Assembly: GCF_900566075.1 (NCBI RefSeq)
Contig: NZ_UPHU01000001.1
Location: 5,704,325-5,768,324, forward strand
DNA from: Mycobacterium pseudokansasii
Lineage (GTDB): Bacteria; Actinomycetota; Actinomycetes; Mycobacteriales; Mycobacteriaceae
Direction: 5' to 3'
DNA: 64,000 nt
Each line of letters starts with the position of its first letter. Positions within the stretch are counted from its first letter, which is position 1. Positions 19,649 to 28,215 of the stretch are shown in pieces. The position numbers and the translations under genes are program-made. Under the pieces are notes generated by a model that worked only from the letters and a program-made list of their open reading frames with translations, searched no databases and had not been told where the DNA came from.

Positions 19649-20737
19649 GTGTTGACCGAGGCAGTCCCTGACGAACCGCTCGGCAGCCACGTCCTGGAAC
19701 TGCAGATCGCCGAGGTCGTCGCCGAAACCGACGAGGCACGCTCGCTGGTGTTCGCGGTGCCCGACGGGCCGGACGATCCGCAGATCCCGGCGGAGCGACT
19801 GCGCTACGCACCCGGCCAGTTCCTCACCCTGCGCGTGCCCAGCGACCGTACCGGCGCGGTGGCCCGCTGCTACTCATTGTGCAGCTCGCCATTCACCGAT
19901 CACGCGCTCACCGTCACGGTCAAGCGGACCGCGGACGGGTACGCGTCGAACTGGCTGTGCGACCACGCGCACCCGGGCATGCGGATTCACGTGCTGGCGC
20001 CGTCGGGCAACTTCGTGCCCAAGACGCTCGATGACGACTTCCTGCTGCTGGCCGCAGGCAGCGGGATCACGCCGATCATGTCGATCTGCAAGTCGGCGCT
20101 GGCGCAAGGCGGCGGACAGGTGACACTGGTCTACGCCAACCGCGACGACCGTTCGGTGATCTTCGGAGACGCGTTGCGCGAGCTGGCGGCCAAGTATCCG
20201 GACCGGCTCGCGGTGGTGCACTGGCTCGAGTCGCTGCAAGGGCTGCCAAGTGCCACCGCGCTGGCGAACCTGGCCGCCCCCTACACCGCGCGGCAGGTCT
20301 TCATCTGTGGACCGGGCCCGTTCATGGACGCCGCGCGCGAGGCCCTGCAAACGCTGAAAGTTCCTGCCCCACAGGTGCATATCGAAGTGTTTAAGTCGCT
20401 GGATTCCGATCCGTTCGCAGCGGTGAAACTAGCGGTTGCCGGCGGCGACGACACTGCGCCGCCGGCAACCGCGGTGGTGGAACTCGACGGTGAAACCCAC
20501 ACGGTGTCCTGGCCGCGCAACGCCAAGCTGCTCGACGTGCTGCTGGCCGCCGGCCTGGACGCGCCGTTCTCCTGCCGCGAGGGCCACTGCGGCGCCTGCG
20601 CCTGCACATTGCGCGGCGGCAAGGTCAGCATGGAAGTCAACGACGTGCTGGAGCAGCAAGACCTCGACGACGGGCTGATTTTGGCCTGTCAATCTCATCC
20701 GGAATCTGATTCGGTAGAAGTGACCTACGACGAATAG
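19649..20737 (+). CDS. kshB: 3-ketosteroid 9-alpha-hydroxylase reductase KshB
   Basis: The 362-residue protein has the ferredoxin-NADP reductase layout. FAD-binding RCYSLCSSP is near residue 72, NAD-binding AAGSGITPIMS near residue 134, and a C-terminal plant-type [2Fe-2S] domain has CREGHCGACACT and a later ACQS cysteine. It passes electrons to the Rieske oxygenase KshA, which opens steroid ring B. Start codon: an in-frame GTG or TTG-type start at 19649, just downstream of the KstR box, agrees with family length. KshA is not in this window. Confidence 0.94.
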   Translation: MLTEAVPDEPLGSHVLELQIAEVVAETDEARSLVFAVPDGPDDPQIPAERLRYAPGQFLTLRVPSDRTGAVARCYSLCSSPFTDHALTVTVKRTADGYASNWLCDHAHPGMRIHVLAPSGNFVPKTLDDDFLLLAAGSGITPIMSICKSALAQGGGQVTLVYANRDDRSVIFGDALRELAAKYPDRLAVVHWLESLQGLPSATALANLAAPYTARQVFICGPGPFMDAAREALQTLKVPAPQVHIEVFKSLDSDPFAAVKLAVAGGDDTAPPATAVVELDGETHTVSWPRNAKLLDVLLAAGLDAPFSCREGHCGACACTLRGGKVSMEVNDVLEQQDLDDGLILACQSHPESDSVEVTYDE

Positions 20738-20775
20738 TCGCGGGGCTAGGTTTCATCCGGGCGGAAGGATGCGAG

Positions 20776-21318
20776 ATGAAGCGGCTGGTATCGGGTGCTC
20801 CGATGGTCGCGGTGATCGCCGGGCTGCTGCTGGCCGTCGCGCCCGCCCCGTATTCGCCAGCGGCCAGCAACACCGCCACCACCCTGTTCCCGATCGACGA
20901 TGCGACTCAGCTCGAGACGCATACCTTCGTCAATTGCCACCCGAACGGCAGCTGTGATTTTGTCGCCGGCGCCGACTTGCGCACACCCGACGGCGTCACC
21001 GGGTTCCCGTCCGATCTGTGGGCCCGCCAAACCACCGAGATCCGGCCGACGAACCGGCTGACCTACCTCGATGCCCACGCCACCGGCCAGTTCGAGCGGG
21101 TGATGAAGGCGGGCGGCTCCGACGTGATCACCACCGTGTACTTCGGTGACGGCCCGCCAGACAAGTATCAGACGACCGGCGTCATCGACTCGACCAGCTG
21201 GTCGACCGGCCAGCCGAGTACCAACGCGGGCGTCATCGTGTGCACGCACATCCAGGTGGTCTACTCCGGAGTCAACCTCACCTCGCCCAGCACCTGCGCG
21301 CAGACGAACTTTTCGTAG
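20776..21318 (+). CDS. exported protein of unknown function (Rv3572-like)
   Basis: The 180-residue protein begins with a clear signal peptide (MKRLVSGAPMVAVIAGLLLA), followed by a mature part without membrane segments. It has paired cysteines (NCHPNGSCDF; CTHIQV; STCAQ) that could form disulfides in the envelope. It follows kshB by 38 bases in the same direction, as in M. tuberculosis (Rv3571-Rv3572). A KstR-dependent transcript may include it. No enzymatic motif is visible. Confidence 0.82.
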   Translation: MKRLVSGAPMVAVIAGLLLAVAPAPYSPAASNTATTLFPIDDATQLETHTFVNCHPNGSCDFVAGADLRTPDGVTGFPSDLWARQTTEIRPTNRLTYLDAHATGQFERVMKAGGSDVITTVYFGDGPPDKYQTTGVIDSTSWSTGQPSTNAGVIVCTHIQVVYSGVNLTSPSTCAQTNFS

Positions 21319-21357
21319 CGCTGTTGCCGGCCGCCAACACGCATCAAGAGCGGGTTT

Positions 21358-21615
21358 TCATCCTGCGCTGAGGCACGGAAGACGTAGCTGTACTCCTTGT
21401 ACCTCCAGGCTCCGGACGTTCGTGTACGCACACACCGGCCCGGTGTGCTTGTGCCGCTGCACCTCGTAGCCCGCCCGGAAGACGTTTTCCACGATCCAGA
21501 GGCCCTCGGCCTCCCTCACCTGGATCACCTTCCGCCGGGAGGCATCGCCGATGTCGACGAAGGGCAGCTCGTCGGCGCCGATATGAACGGCCTTGGGGAG
21601 TTCAATGGTCGTCAC
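21358..21615 (-). pseudogene. cupin-domain protein, truncated by frameshift
   Basis: The first 60 residues read as a cupin related to 2,4'-dihydroxyacetophenone dioxygenase-like proteins, with ENVFRAGYEVQRHKHTGPV carrying metal-ligand histidines. After TGPVCAYT the frame is lost. In another frame the expected SGAWRYKEYSYVF follows, which shows a frameshift near 21415. The rest of the barrel is missing because the Rv3572-like gene occupies that DNA. Probably nonfunctional. Confidence 0.65.
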
Positions 21616-21682
21616 CTGACGAACCTTTCTGGTCGTGCGCCCGGTATGTATTGAGACGAAAGATGGCTTGCGGCAGGTATTT

Positions 21683-23179
21683 TCATTGCCCCTGACCTAG
21701 CGAGTAGGCCGGCTGGCCGTCGAACCGGTACAAACCCTCGGTCTTGATGACGTCGAATCCGTCGCGATACAGCCGGTGCAGCAGCTGCAGGATGTGACTG
21801 GGCGCTGCCGTTCCAGGGCAGGGAGCCTGAAAACGAGCCCGCCAGTGGTCGGTACAGAAGGTCTCCGGGAACCCGGCGGGCCACACCTTGACACCGCGGT
21901 TGGTGATCATCTGCAGCTGCAACCAGCCGCCCGCGGCCGAACAGTGCAAGGCGGCGGCCAGGTTATCGGGCCGCGTTTGCGGGGCATCCAGGAACACGTC
22001 GACACCGTCGAGCGTCTTCTTGGCGCGCGTGACCGGGCGCGGTGCCGCAATCTGCTGGCGCGGAAGGACCGGGTAGTCCACTGCGGCCAGCCGCCGCGGG
22101 CGGTGGCCCAGGTGTGCGATCACCGCTTTGGCGAAGTCACGGGTGCCCAACGGCGTCCGTCCGGGAGCGATGATGTCATAGGTGGCCGCACCCGCCTCGA
22201 GTGCCACAAGCCAGGCGTTGTGCACCCGGGCGGCCACGTGGCCCTGGCCGATGTGCACCAACATCATCACCGCACCGAGCAACAGGCCGGAGGGATTGGC
22301 CACGTCCTGACCGGCTCGACGCGGCGCCGACCCGTGAATGGCCTCGAACATGGCAACGTTGTCGCCGATATTGGCCGATCCCGCCATGCCCACCGAACCG
22401 GCAATCTGGGCCGCGACATCGGAAAGGATGTCGCCGTAGACATTAGGCACCACCAGGACGTCGAAATTTTCCGGAGTGTCGGTCAGCTTCGCGGCGCCGA
22501 TGTCGACAATCCAGTGCTCCGAGGCGATTTCGGGGTAGTCGGCGGCGACTTCGTCGAACACCTGGTGAAACAGCCCGTCGGTCATCTTCATGATGTTGTC
22601 TTTGGTCAGACAGGTGACCTTGGATCTGCCGTGCCGGCGGGCGTATTCGAAGGCGTAGCGGCAAATCCGCTCACAACCTGGCCGGCTGATGAGCTTGAGG
22701 CATTGGGTTACCTCGTCGGTCTGACGGTGCTCGATGCCGGCGTAGAGGTCTTCTTCGTTCTCCCGCACGATCACCACGTCCATTCCGGGATGGCGGGTTG
22801 GCACGAACGGCGCATACGCCACGCAGGGACGTACGTTGGCATAAAGGCCCAAGGTCTTGCGGACCGTCACGTTGAGTGACTTGAACCCGCTGCCCTGAGG
22901 CGTGGTGATCGGTGCCTTCAGGAAAACCTTTGTCCGGCGCAGTGATTCCCACGCTTGCGGATCGATTCCGGAGGTGTGGCCACGGCGGTACACCGCTTCC
23001 CCGATCTGCACCTCCTCGATGTCCAATTGGGCCCCGGCACCCGCCAGGATGTCCAGTGTCGCCCGCATGATCTCGGGCCCGATGCCGTCTCCGTGGGCCA
23101 CCGTGACAGGTACCGCAGTCGGTGTGGTGGGCACGATGTCGCGACCTGAATCGTCGGGTACGCGGCGTCCGGTAGTCAT
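21683..23179 (-). CDS. isocitrate/isopropylmalate dehydrogenase-family enzyme with C-terminal domain
   Basis: The 498-residue protein has the decarboxylating dehydrogenase fold: HGDGIGPEIM near residue 29, SLNVTVRKTLGLYANVRPC with substrate arginines near residue 105, ENEEDLYAGIEHRQ, TKDNIMKMTDG, and NVYGDILSD with the metal aspartates. A domain of about 150 residues follows the catalytic part, as in Thermus thermophilus-type NADP isocitrate dehydrogenase of nearly the same length. The lysine-tyrosine region supports isocitrate or a related hydroxyacid as substrate. It is divergent from a TetR gene. It is an extra enzyme relative to this locus in M. tuberculosis, so its physiological role is open. 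Confidence 0.82.
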   Translation of the reverse strand: MTTGRRVPDDSGRDIVPTTPTAVPVTVAHGDGIGPEIMRATLDILAGAGAQLDIEEVQIGEAVYRRGHTSGIDPQAWESLRRTKVFLKAPITTPQGSGFKSLNVTVRKTLGLYANVRPCVAYAPFVPTRHPGMDVVIVRENEEDLYAGIEHRQTDEVTQCLKLISRPGCERICRYAFEYARRHGRSKVTCLTKDNIMKMTDGLFHQVFDEVAADYPEIASEHWIVDIGAAKLTDTPENFDVLVVPNVYGDILSDVAAQIAGSVGMAGSANIGDNVAMFEAIHGSAPRRAGQDVANPSGLLLGAVMMLVHIGQGHVAARVHNAWLVALEAGAATYDIIAPGRTPLGTRDFAKAVIAHLGHRPRRLAAVDYPVLPRQQIAAPRPVTRAKKTLDGVDVFLDAPQTRPDNLAAALHCSAAGGWLQLQMITNRGVKVWPAGFPETFCTDHWRARFQAPCPGTAAPSHILQLLHRLYRDGFDVIKTEGLYRFDGQPAYSLGQGQ

Positions 23180-23316
23180 GGTGAAGGGCCCTCGCTCGAC
23201 AGTTAGTAGGAAACGAATAACACGTATTGAATCACACGTAACATACTTCGTGAATGCGGGGTTGGCAAGGGTCCGTTCGGCCGCACACGCCGGTGGCGCG
23301 GCGCCCCTAGTAATTG

Positions 23317-23330
23317 AGTTGACCTCAACT
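23317..23330. promoter_or_regulatory. probable TetR operator
   Basis: AGTTGACCTCAACT has exact six-base arms around CC. It lies 12 bases before the TetR start, overlapping the probable promoter (TATGCT follows directly), in the gap to the divergent dehydrogenase gene. Autoregulation by the adjacent TetR protein is the likely use. Confidence 0.6.
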
Positions 23331-23342
23331 TATGCTGGGGAC

Positions 23343-23957
23343 ATGCCCAGCACAACGACATCGCGGTCATCCACCACGCAGCGCGCGTTGCTCGAGGCCG
23401 CGGTCGCGGAATGGGCGGAAACTGGTGAGCTGGAGGTTGCTGCCGTCGCGCGGAGGGCCGGAGTCAGCACCGGACTGCCCTACCGGTATTTCCGCACCCG
23501 CTCCGGGTTGCTGATCGCGCTGGTCGAGGACTTCTACCGCCGCCTGGGCGAGGCGGCAACGCTGCGCAACTACGACGCGCCGACGTGGGCGGACCGTGAG
23601 CGGCAGCGTATCCGCGACTGGCTGGAGTTTCTCTACGACGAGCCGCTGGCGCCGCTGGTACTGGGCGGGCCGTTGGGCGACGGGTCCGTGGTGGCCGAAA
23701 ATACGCGTTTAGTAGGGCAATTGGCTGATGTCGCGGCGCGCAACATCATGCACGCTCAGCGTCTCGGTGAGCTTCCGGCTGATCGAGACCCACAGATGCT
23801 GGCAGTAGCCACGTTGTCAGGTGTCCATGCGATGAGCATCCTGGCGCTCAGCCGCAAACCTCGCCCGCCCGCCGCCGAGGTTTGCGAACAAGTGTGGCTG
23901 TTCGTGGCCGGCGCTGTCGGCCTTGCCGCCGAAAGGAATACCAAACATGAGTGTTAA
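23343..23957 (+). CDS. TetR-family transcriptional regulator
   Basis: The start is the ATG at 23343 (MPSTTTSRSSTTQRALLEAA), 204 residues. The open frame upstream runs through the operator and the divergent gene and is not used. The helix-turn-helix reads VAAVARRAGVSTGLPYRYFR, followed by the all-helical ligand domain. The stop overlaps the start of the dioxygenase gene by 11 bases, so the two are co-translated. The ligand is unknown; control of the dioxygenase and of the divergent dehydrogenase is inferred from position. Confidence 0.87.
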   Translation: MPSTTTSRSSTTQRALLEAAVAEWAETGELEVAAVARRAGVSTGLPYRYFRTRSGLLIALVEDFYRRLGEAATLRNYDAPTWADRERQRIRDWLEFLYDEPLAPLVLGGPLGDGSVVAENTRLVGQLADVAARNIMHAQRLGELPADRDPQMLAVATLSGVHAMSILALSRKPRPPAAEVCEQVWLFVAGAVGLAAERNTKHEC

Positions 23958-24792
23958 GAGCGACATTACAACGCTCGACGACTTGACCGGTGATCTGGCC
24001 GGCCGCTACCCCTGGACTCCGAGCGCGGGCGCATCGATTGCTGGCGACGTGGTCGAAGCCGACCTCGCAGCTCTGGCCCGAGACGGCTACGTCATCTGGG
24101 AAAACCTGTTGAGTGACAACGAATGTCAGCAAATCCGGGAAGCGGTGGCCCCCATGCTCAGCCACAATGGGCGCAATTCCTTCGAGGGCCACCGCACGCA
24201 GCGGCTGTATAGCGTGCTGACCAAGACCCGGGTATGCGACCGGTTGGTCGATCATCCACGGGCCTTGGCCGTTCTCGACCGGCTGCTGATGCCCAATTAC
24301 CTGCTCTCCGCAATACAGGTCATCAACATCCGGCCGGGCGAATCCAGCCAACTGTTGCACTTCGACGATGCTTTTTACCCGATCCCCCGACCGCGGCCTG
24401 CACTGGGCGCGGCCACGATCTGGGCCATCGACGATTTCACCGCCGACAACGGCGCCACCGTGGTGATTCCCGCAAGCCATCGCTGGGGTGGCCGGCAGCC
24501 GACTCCCGACGACACACCCAGGTCCGTGATCATGCCCGCCGGCTCGTGCATTTTCTTCCTGGGCACCCTGTGGCATGGCGGCGGCGCCAACACCAGCGAG
24601 GCATCCCGCCTGGCAGTCACCGCACAATACTGCCAACCCTGGCTGCGGCCGCTCGAAGCGTTCAGCCTGTCGGTGTCGACCGACATCGTCAAAGTGGTGT
24701 CTGCGGACATTCAGCGCATGCTCGGCTACAGCATCCACCCGCCGTTCGTCGGGGCGGTCGATGGCCAGCATCCGCTTCGGCTGCTCGAGTGA
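23947..24792 (+). CDS. phytanoyl-CoA dioxygenase (PhyH) family Fe(II)/2-oxoglutarate oxygenase
   Basis: The ATG at 23947 is preceded by GAAAGGAAT and overlaps the TetR gene end; the protein is 281 residues. The iron facial triad is visible as His138-x-Asp140 in LLHFDDAFYP and His210 in GTLWHGGGAN. RLAVTAQYC supplies the likely 2-oxoglutarate arginine. Family members hydroxylate lipids, amino acids or small carboxylic acids, and the substrate here is unknown. With the TetR gene and the isocitrate-dehydrogenase-like gene, which could supply 2-oxoglutarate, it forms a plausible small module. Confidence 0.85.
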   Translation: MSVKSDITTLDDLTGDLAGRYPWTPSAGASIAGDVVEADLAALARDGYVIWENLLSDNECQQIREAVAPMLSHNGRNSFEGHRTQRLYSVLTKTRVCDRLVDHPRALAVLDRLLMPNYLLSAIQVINIRPGESSQLLHFDDAFYPIPRPRPALGAATIWAIDDFTADNGATVVIPASHRWGGRQPTPDDTPRSVIMPAGSCIFFLGTLWHGGGANTSEASRLAVTAQYCQPWLRPLEAFSLSVSTDIVKVVSADIQRMLGYSIHPPFVGAVDGQHPLRLLE

Positions 24793-24814
24793 TGCAGCAA
24801 CCCCGAACGCCGAA

Positions 24815-24874
24815 ATTGCCGCCATGGCTTGGAGATTCGAGGACAGTTGACGGTTCGACAGCCATGGCGGCAAT
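24815..24874. terminator. long-arm inverted repeat between convergent dioxygenase and mpt70
   Basis: ATTGCCGCCATGGCT (24815-24829) and AGCCATGGCGGCAAT (24860-24874) are exact reverse complements, separated by 30 bases. The layout is the same as at 9614-9662, again in a convergent gap, so a bidirectional terminator is likely. Confidence 0.6.
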
Positions 24875-24900
24875 CTGGGCGGGTTGCTGCGTACGGGCAG

Positions 24901-25476
24901 CTACGCCGGTGGCATCAAGACGGTGTCGATCAGGTACACCGTCGCGTTCGCGGTGGGTACCCCGCCGCAGACCACTCCCGCGTTGTTGACGCTCAGGCTG
25001 TTGCCCTGGCCGGTCACGTTCACGTTGGCTCCCTGCAGCGTCTTGTGCGGGCCGACCACCTTGGCCGGACTCAGCTGGCCCTGCACCACGTGGTAGGTCA
25101 GGATGCGGCTCAACAGGTTTGAATCGGTCTTGAGCTGGTCGACGGTCGATGCCGGCAGCTTGCCGAAGGCGGCATCGGTCGGCGCGAACACGGTGTACTG
25201 ACCGTTGTTGAGCGTGTCGACCAGGTTCACCTGTGGGTTGAGCCGGCCGGACACCGCCGAGGTCAAGGTGGTGAGCATCGGGTTGTTGGAGGCCGCCACC
25301 GCCACCGGTACCTGCGACATTCCCTCTACCGATGCCGGGCCGGTGGGGTTGGCGGCCGCGTAATCCGCGCACCCCGGACCCACCAGATCGGCCGCCGCCG
25401 CGGTCGGCGAGGCGGCCACGGCCAGACCCACGACTGCCGCTGCCACCAAACCTGTTGCTGCAATTGAACTTTTCAT
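24901..25476 (-). CDS. mpt70: secreted fasciclin-domain antigen MPT70-like
   Basis: The 191-residue protein begins with a signal peptide ([20 protein letters not shown]) and continues with one fasciclin (FAS1) domain: [28 protein letters not shown] and [13 protein letters not shown]. Mature MPT70 has one disulfide, and two cysteines are present here (GCADY, VVCGG). Length and sequence fit MPT70 rather than the lipoprotein MPT83. It is preceded by a SigK-type promoter and follows dipZ, as in M. tuberculosis mpt83-dipZ-mpt70. Role: a major secreted antigen, possibly adhesive. Confidence 0.92.
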   Translation of the reverse strand: MKSSIAATGLVAAAVVGLAVAASPTAAAADLVGPGCADYAAANPTGPASVEGMSQVPVAVAASNNPMLTTLTSAVSGRLNPQVNLVDTLNNGQYTVFAPTDAAFGKLPASTVDQLKTDSNLLSRILTYHVVQGQLSPAKVVGPHKTLQGANVNVTGQGNSLSVNNAGVVCGGVPTANATVYLIDTVLMPPA

Positions 25477-25542
25477 CGCTTATCGGCTCCTTCGGTGATT
25501 GTCGATGGCGGTATGCCATCTGTTCATGCCGGACATTGGTGA

Positions 25543-25569
25543 TTCGGAGCTGTGGCGGTCTTGGATTGC
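25543..25569 (-). promoter_or_regulatory. SigK-type promoter of mpt70
   Basis: On the minus strand CAATCC and CCGAAT are separated by 15 bases, 66 bases before the mpt70 ATG. This fits the SigK pattern CCATCC / CCGAAT. The same -10 and spacing occur before mpt83. Confidence 0.65.
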
Positions 25570-25581
25570 CGATGATCGAAA

Positions 25582-27336
25582 TCAGCCGTAGGTGAAGGAG
25601 TACACCTGCAGCCCTTTTCCGGGCCGCACCTCCAACGCGCCGCTCTCGACGCGGTCGCCGGCGACAATCTGGTGCGACGTCGGGGGCCCGCTGATCGGCA
25701 TCGTGGTGGTCTGGCCATGTCGGGTCACCGCGAGGGTTCCGGTTCCGCCGACCACGACGTAGACGTTCTTGGCGTGGTAGTTGAGTTTGATGCTGGACTG
25801 ATCGCTTTCGGCCGTCGCCCCCTGGTAGTCCAGCGACCACGGCCCGTGCAGTGCGAAGCTGTCGGCGGCCAGGTTTGGCGGGTAGTCGAATGTCGCCGAG
25901 CCTTCGTCGTACTGACCACCGCCGCCGTAGTTGACCACCTTGCCGACCCCGAAGTAGGTCTCGGGAGTGGTTTGCTGTTGCGGCGTGAGGTCGGTCGCGT
26001 CCACTGGCGCCGGGAGTGTGACCCCGGGATGCGCGGTGGCGAGCAATTGCCTGATCAGGTTTTCGGTGACGTTGTAGTCGCCTTCGCCGAACTTGATGTG
26101 TCGCACCGTGCCGGTGGCGTCGATCAGATACTCCGCGGGCCAGTATCGGTTGCGGTAGTTGGTCCACGTGGAGTAGCTGTTGTCCAGCGCGATGGGGTAT
26201 GTGATGCCCAGATCGGCGGCGCCCTTGGCCACGTTGCCGGGGACCTTCTCGAAGGCGTACTCCGGTGTGTGAACCCCGATGACCTCGATCCCCTTGTCTT
26301 TATAGGCGTTGTACCAGCCGACGACGTGTGGGATGGCCCGTTGGCAGTTGATGCACGAGTAGGCCCAGAAGTCGACCAGGACCACTTTGCCGCGCAGCGA
26401 CCTCAGGTCGAGGGGTTGGCCGCCGGGCGTATTCAGCCAGCCCACGATTCCCTTGAGATCTGGTGCGCTGCCGCAGTTTTCGAGTTGCGTGGCGCCGTTG
26501 GTGCAATTCGACAACTGCGCGTTCTGGTCGTTGACGATGCCGCCGAGGTTGAGCTTTTCCCGGATCTGCTGATCGCTGCCGAGCCTGTCCTGCAACGAGC
26601 TGGTGTAGTCGGGAATGGCGCGCTGCAGTATCGCGGGCAGGTTGAACACCAGCGCCACCGCGAGCAGGATCGTCACAATCCCAGCGGCGACCCGGATTTC
26701 ACGCTGGCGACGACGAAAAGCGCTGACCCGCTCGGCTACCCGCTGGCCTGCCAGCGCGAAGAACAGCAGCGGCAGCGCCGCGCCGGCCGCGAATGCCAGC
26801 GTGAGAACGACTGTGCCAACTCCGATTTGAGCCGTGGCCCCGGCCACTACAATCGCGGCCAGCACGGGTCCCGCACAGGGAACGTAGAGCACGCCCAACG
26901 CCAGACCCAGACCGAAGCCGTTGCGGCGGTTGCCGACCTGCCGTTGCGGGATCCTCGAGAACGGCCGTTCCAGCAGCTGCTCGAACGCGGGAAACATCAA
27001 GCCCAACCCGATCGCGGCCAGGGCCACCAACGCGACCCAGCGAATCGCGTCCTGCGGCAGATGCAGCAGCGACAGTAATGCCGACCCGGTCAAAGTGACC
27101 ACGCTGAAGCTGAAGACGAGGCCGCCGATCACCCGGTAGGGTCGCAGGGTCTCCGAAAGCCCGCGCCGCGATTTCGTCGTCACGGCGACGTCGCCGCCAG
27201 ACTCGTTGCGCAAGGCCAACTCTGGTCCGCTGCGCTGCGCGCCCGCGAAAAAGATCACCGGCAGCACCGGCAGAATGCACGGCGAGATGCCGGTGATGAG
27301 GCCCCCGACAAAGCCAATCAGCGCAAGTGTCAACAT
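25582..27336 (-). CDS. dipZ: DipZ, CcdA-thioredoxin-carbohydrate-binding fusion
   Basis: The start is the ATG at 27336 ([20 protein letters not shown]), 584 residues. The N-terminal half is a CcdA/DsbD-like membrane domain with [11 protein letters not shown] and [11 protein letters not shown] cysteines. The second part is an extracytoplasmic thioredoxin domain with [12 protein letters not shown] (CxxC), and a C-terminal jelly-roll module follows. It matches M. tuberculosis DipZ (Rv2874) without that annotation's long N-terminal extension. It probably relays reducing power to exported partners encoded alongside. A strong hairpin separates it from mpt83. Confidence 0.93.
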   Translation of the reverse strand: MLTLALIGFVGGLITGISPCILPVLPVIFFAGAQRSGPELALRNESGGDVAVTTKSRRGLSETLRPYRVIGGLVFSFSVVTLTGSALLSLLHLPQDAIRWVALVALAAIGLGLMFPAFEQLLERPFSRIPQRQVGNRRNGFGLGLALGVLYVPCAGPVLAAIVVAGATAQIGVGTVVLTLAFAAGAALPLLFFALAGQRVAERVSAFRRRQREIRVAAGIVTILLAVALVFNLPAILQRAIPDYTSSLQDRLGSDQQIREKLNLGGIVNDQNAQLSNCTNGATQLENCGSAPDLKGIVGWLNTPGGQPLDLRSLRGKVVLVDFWAYSCINCQRAIPHVVGWYNAYKDKGIEVIGVHTPEYAFEKVPGNVAKGAADLGITYPIALDNSYSTWTNYRNRYWPAEYLIDATGTVRHIKFGEGDYNVTENLIRQLLATAHPGVTLPAPVDATDLTPQQQTTPETYFGVGKVVNYGGGGQYDEGSATFDYPPNLAADSFALHGPWSLDYQGATAESDQSSIKLNYHAKNVYVVVGGTGTLAVTRHGQTTTMPISGPPTSHQIVAGDRVESGALEVRPGKGLQVYSFTYG

Positions 27337-27387
27337 GCTTGGTATTCGGTGCCGACCCGCAACCGGATGGGCCAGGCACACAACGAA

Positions 27388-27413
27388 GAAAGCCCGGCCG
27401 TAGCCGGGCTTTC
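27388..27413 (-). terminator. hairpin terminator after mpt83
   Basis: GAAAGCCCGGC and GCCGGGCTTTC form a perfect 11-base-pair stem with a 4-base loop, 14 bases past the mpt83 stop and before dipZ. It may attenuate read-through from mpt83 into dipZ. Confidence 0.8.
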
Positions 27414-27427
27414 CCGCTTCGCCGAGG

Positions 27428-28081
27428 TTACTGGCTCGGCGGCATCAAGACCGTGTCGATCATGTACACGGTCGCGTTGGCGGTGTGAACGCCCCCGCAT
27501 ACCAGCCCGGCACCGTTGATCTTGAGGTCGTTGCCCTGGCCGGTCACGGTCACGTTGGCCCCTTGCAGCGTCGTGTGCGTGCCGTCGATCTTGCCCGGGC
27601 TCGCCTGACCTTGCACCACGTGATAGGTCAGGATACTGCTCAGCAGCTTTGAGTCCGTCTTGAGCTGATCGATCGTGGCCGCCGGTAGCTTGTCGAAGGC
27701 CGCGTTGGTGGGCGCGAACACCGTGTACTGGCCGCTGTTGAGGGTGTCGACCAGGTTCACGTTCGGATTCAGTTTGCCCGACAGCGCCGACGTCAGCGTC
27801 GTCAACATCGGGTTGTTCGACGCCGCCGTCGCCACCGGATCCTGCGCCATCCCGGCTACCGAACCGGGACCACTGGGATTCTGCTTGGCATACTCCGAGC
27901 AGCCCGTACCGATCAGGTCAGCCGCCGGATCGGCCATCCCCGTGGTCGACGCGGGCGCCGCCATACTGCTCGACGTCGACTGGCCAGTGGCCGATTTGTT
28001 GCTGGAACACGCCGAGAAACCCCCGATTGCGATCGCCGCGAGGCCCGTCGCCGCGACTGTCCTGGCCCAAGCATTCATCAT
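27428..28081 (-). CDS. mpt83: fasciclin-domain lipoprotein MPT83-like
   Basis: The start is one of two adjacent ATG codons (28081 or 28078) after GAAGGAG; much longer open frames upstream belong to fadE34 DNA. The 216-217-residue protein has a lipoprotein signal with lipobox GFSAC, then a Ser/Thr/Ala-rich linker and one FAS1 domain ([38 protein letters not shown]). Mpt83 is a cell-surface lipoprotein antigen and the paralogue of MPT70. It heads the mpt83-dipZ-mpt70 cluster and has a SigK-type promoter. Confidence 0.92.
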   Translation of the reverse strand: MMNAWARTVAATGLAAIAIGGFSACSSNKSATGQSTSSSMAAPASTTGMADPAADLIGTGCSEYAKQNPSGPGSVAGMAQDPVATAASNNPMLTTLTSALSGKLNPNVNLVDTLNSGQYTVFAPTNAAFDKLPAATIDQLKTDSKLLSSILTYHVVQGQASPGKIDGTHTTLQGANVTVTGQGNDLKINGAGLVCGGVHTANATVYMIDTVLMPPSQ

Positions 28082-28140
28082 GTTCGTTTCGACTCCTTCG
28101 TCACCAGACGGCCGTGTGCCGCTCCTGTCGGACATAAGCC

Positions 28141-28167
28141 ATTCGGAGACACGGCCACCCCGGACGG
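28141..28167 (-). promoter_or_regulatory. SigK-type promoter of mpt83
   Basis: On the minus strand CCGTCC and CCGAAT are separated by 15 bases, 59 bases before the mpt83 start. It matches the promoter before mpt70 in -10 sequence and spacing. Confidence 0.65.
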
Positions 28168-28215
28168 GTGCGATGGGTACGAAGCCCGGGAAACAGCCGC
28201 GACGGCGACGAGTAC

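Noticed and set aside
21776..22879. Plus-strand frame of 367 residues opposite the dehydrogenase gene
   Set aside because: The minus-strand frame has complete family motifs; the plus frame has none.
23205..23255. ACACGTA-type repeated half-sites before the isocitrate-dehydrogenase-like gene, considered as a KstR box
   Set aside because: The AAC-nn-GTT core is incomplete and the arms do not pair; the match to the consensus is too weak.
24689..26167. Minus-strand frame of 492 residues across mpt70 and dipZ in another frame
   Set aside because: Both real genes are recognisable with signal peptides and domains; this frame is an arginine-rich shadow.
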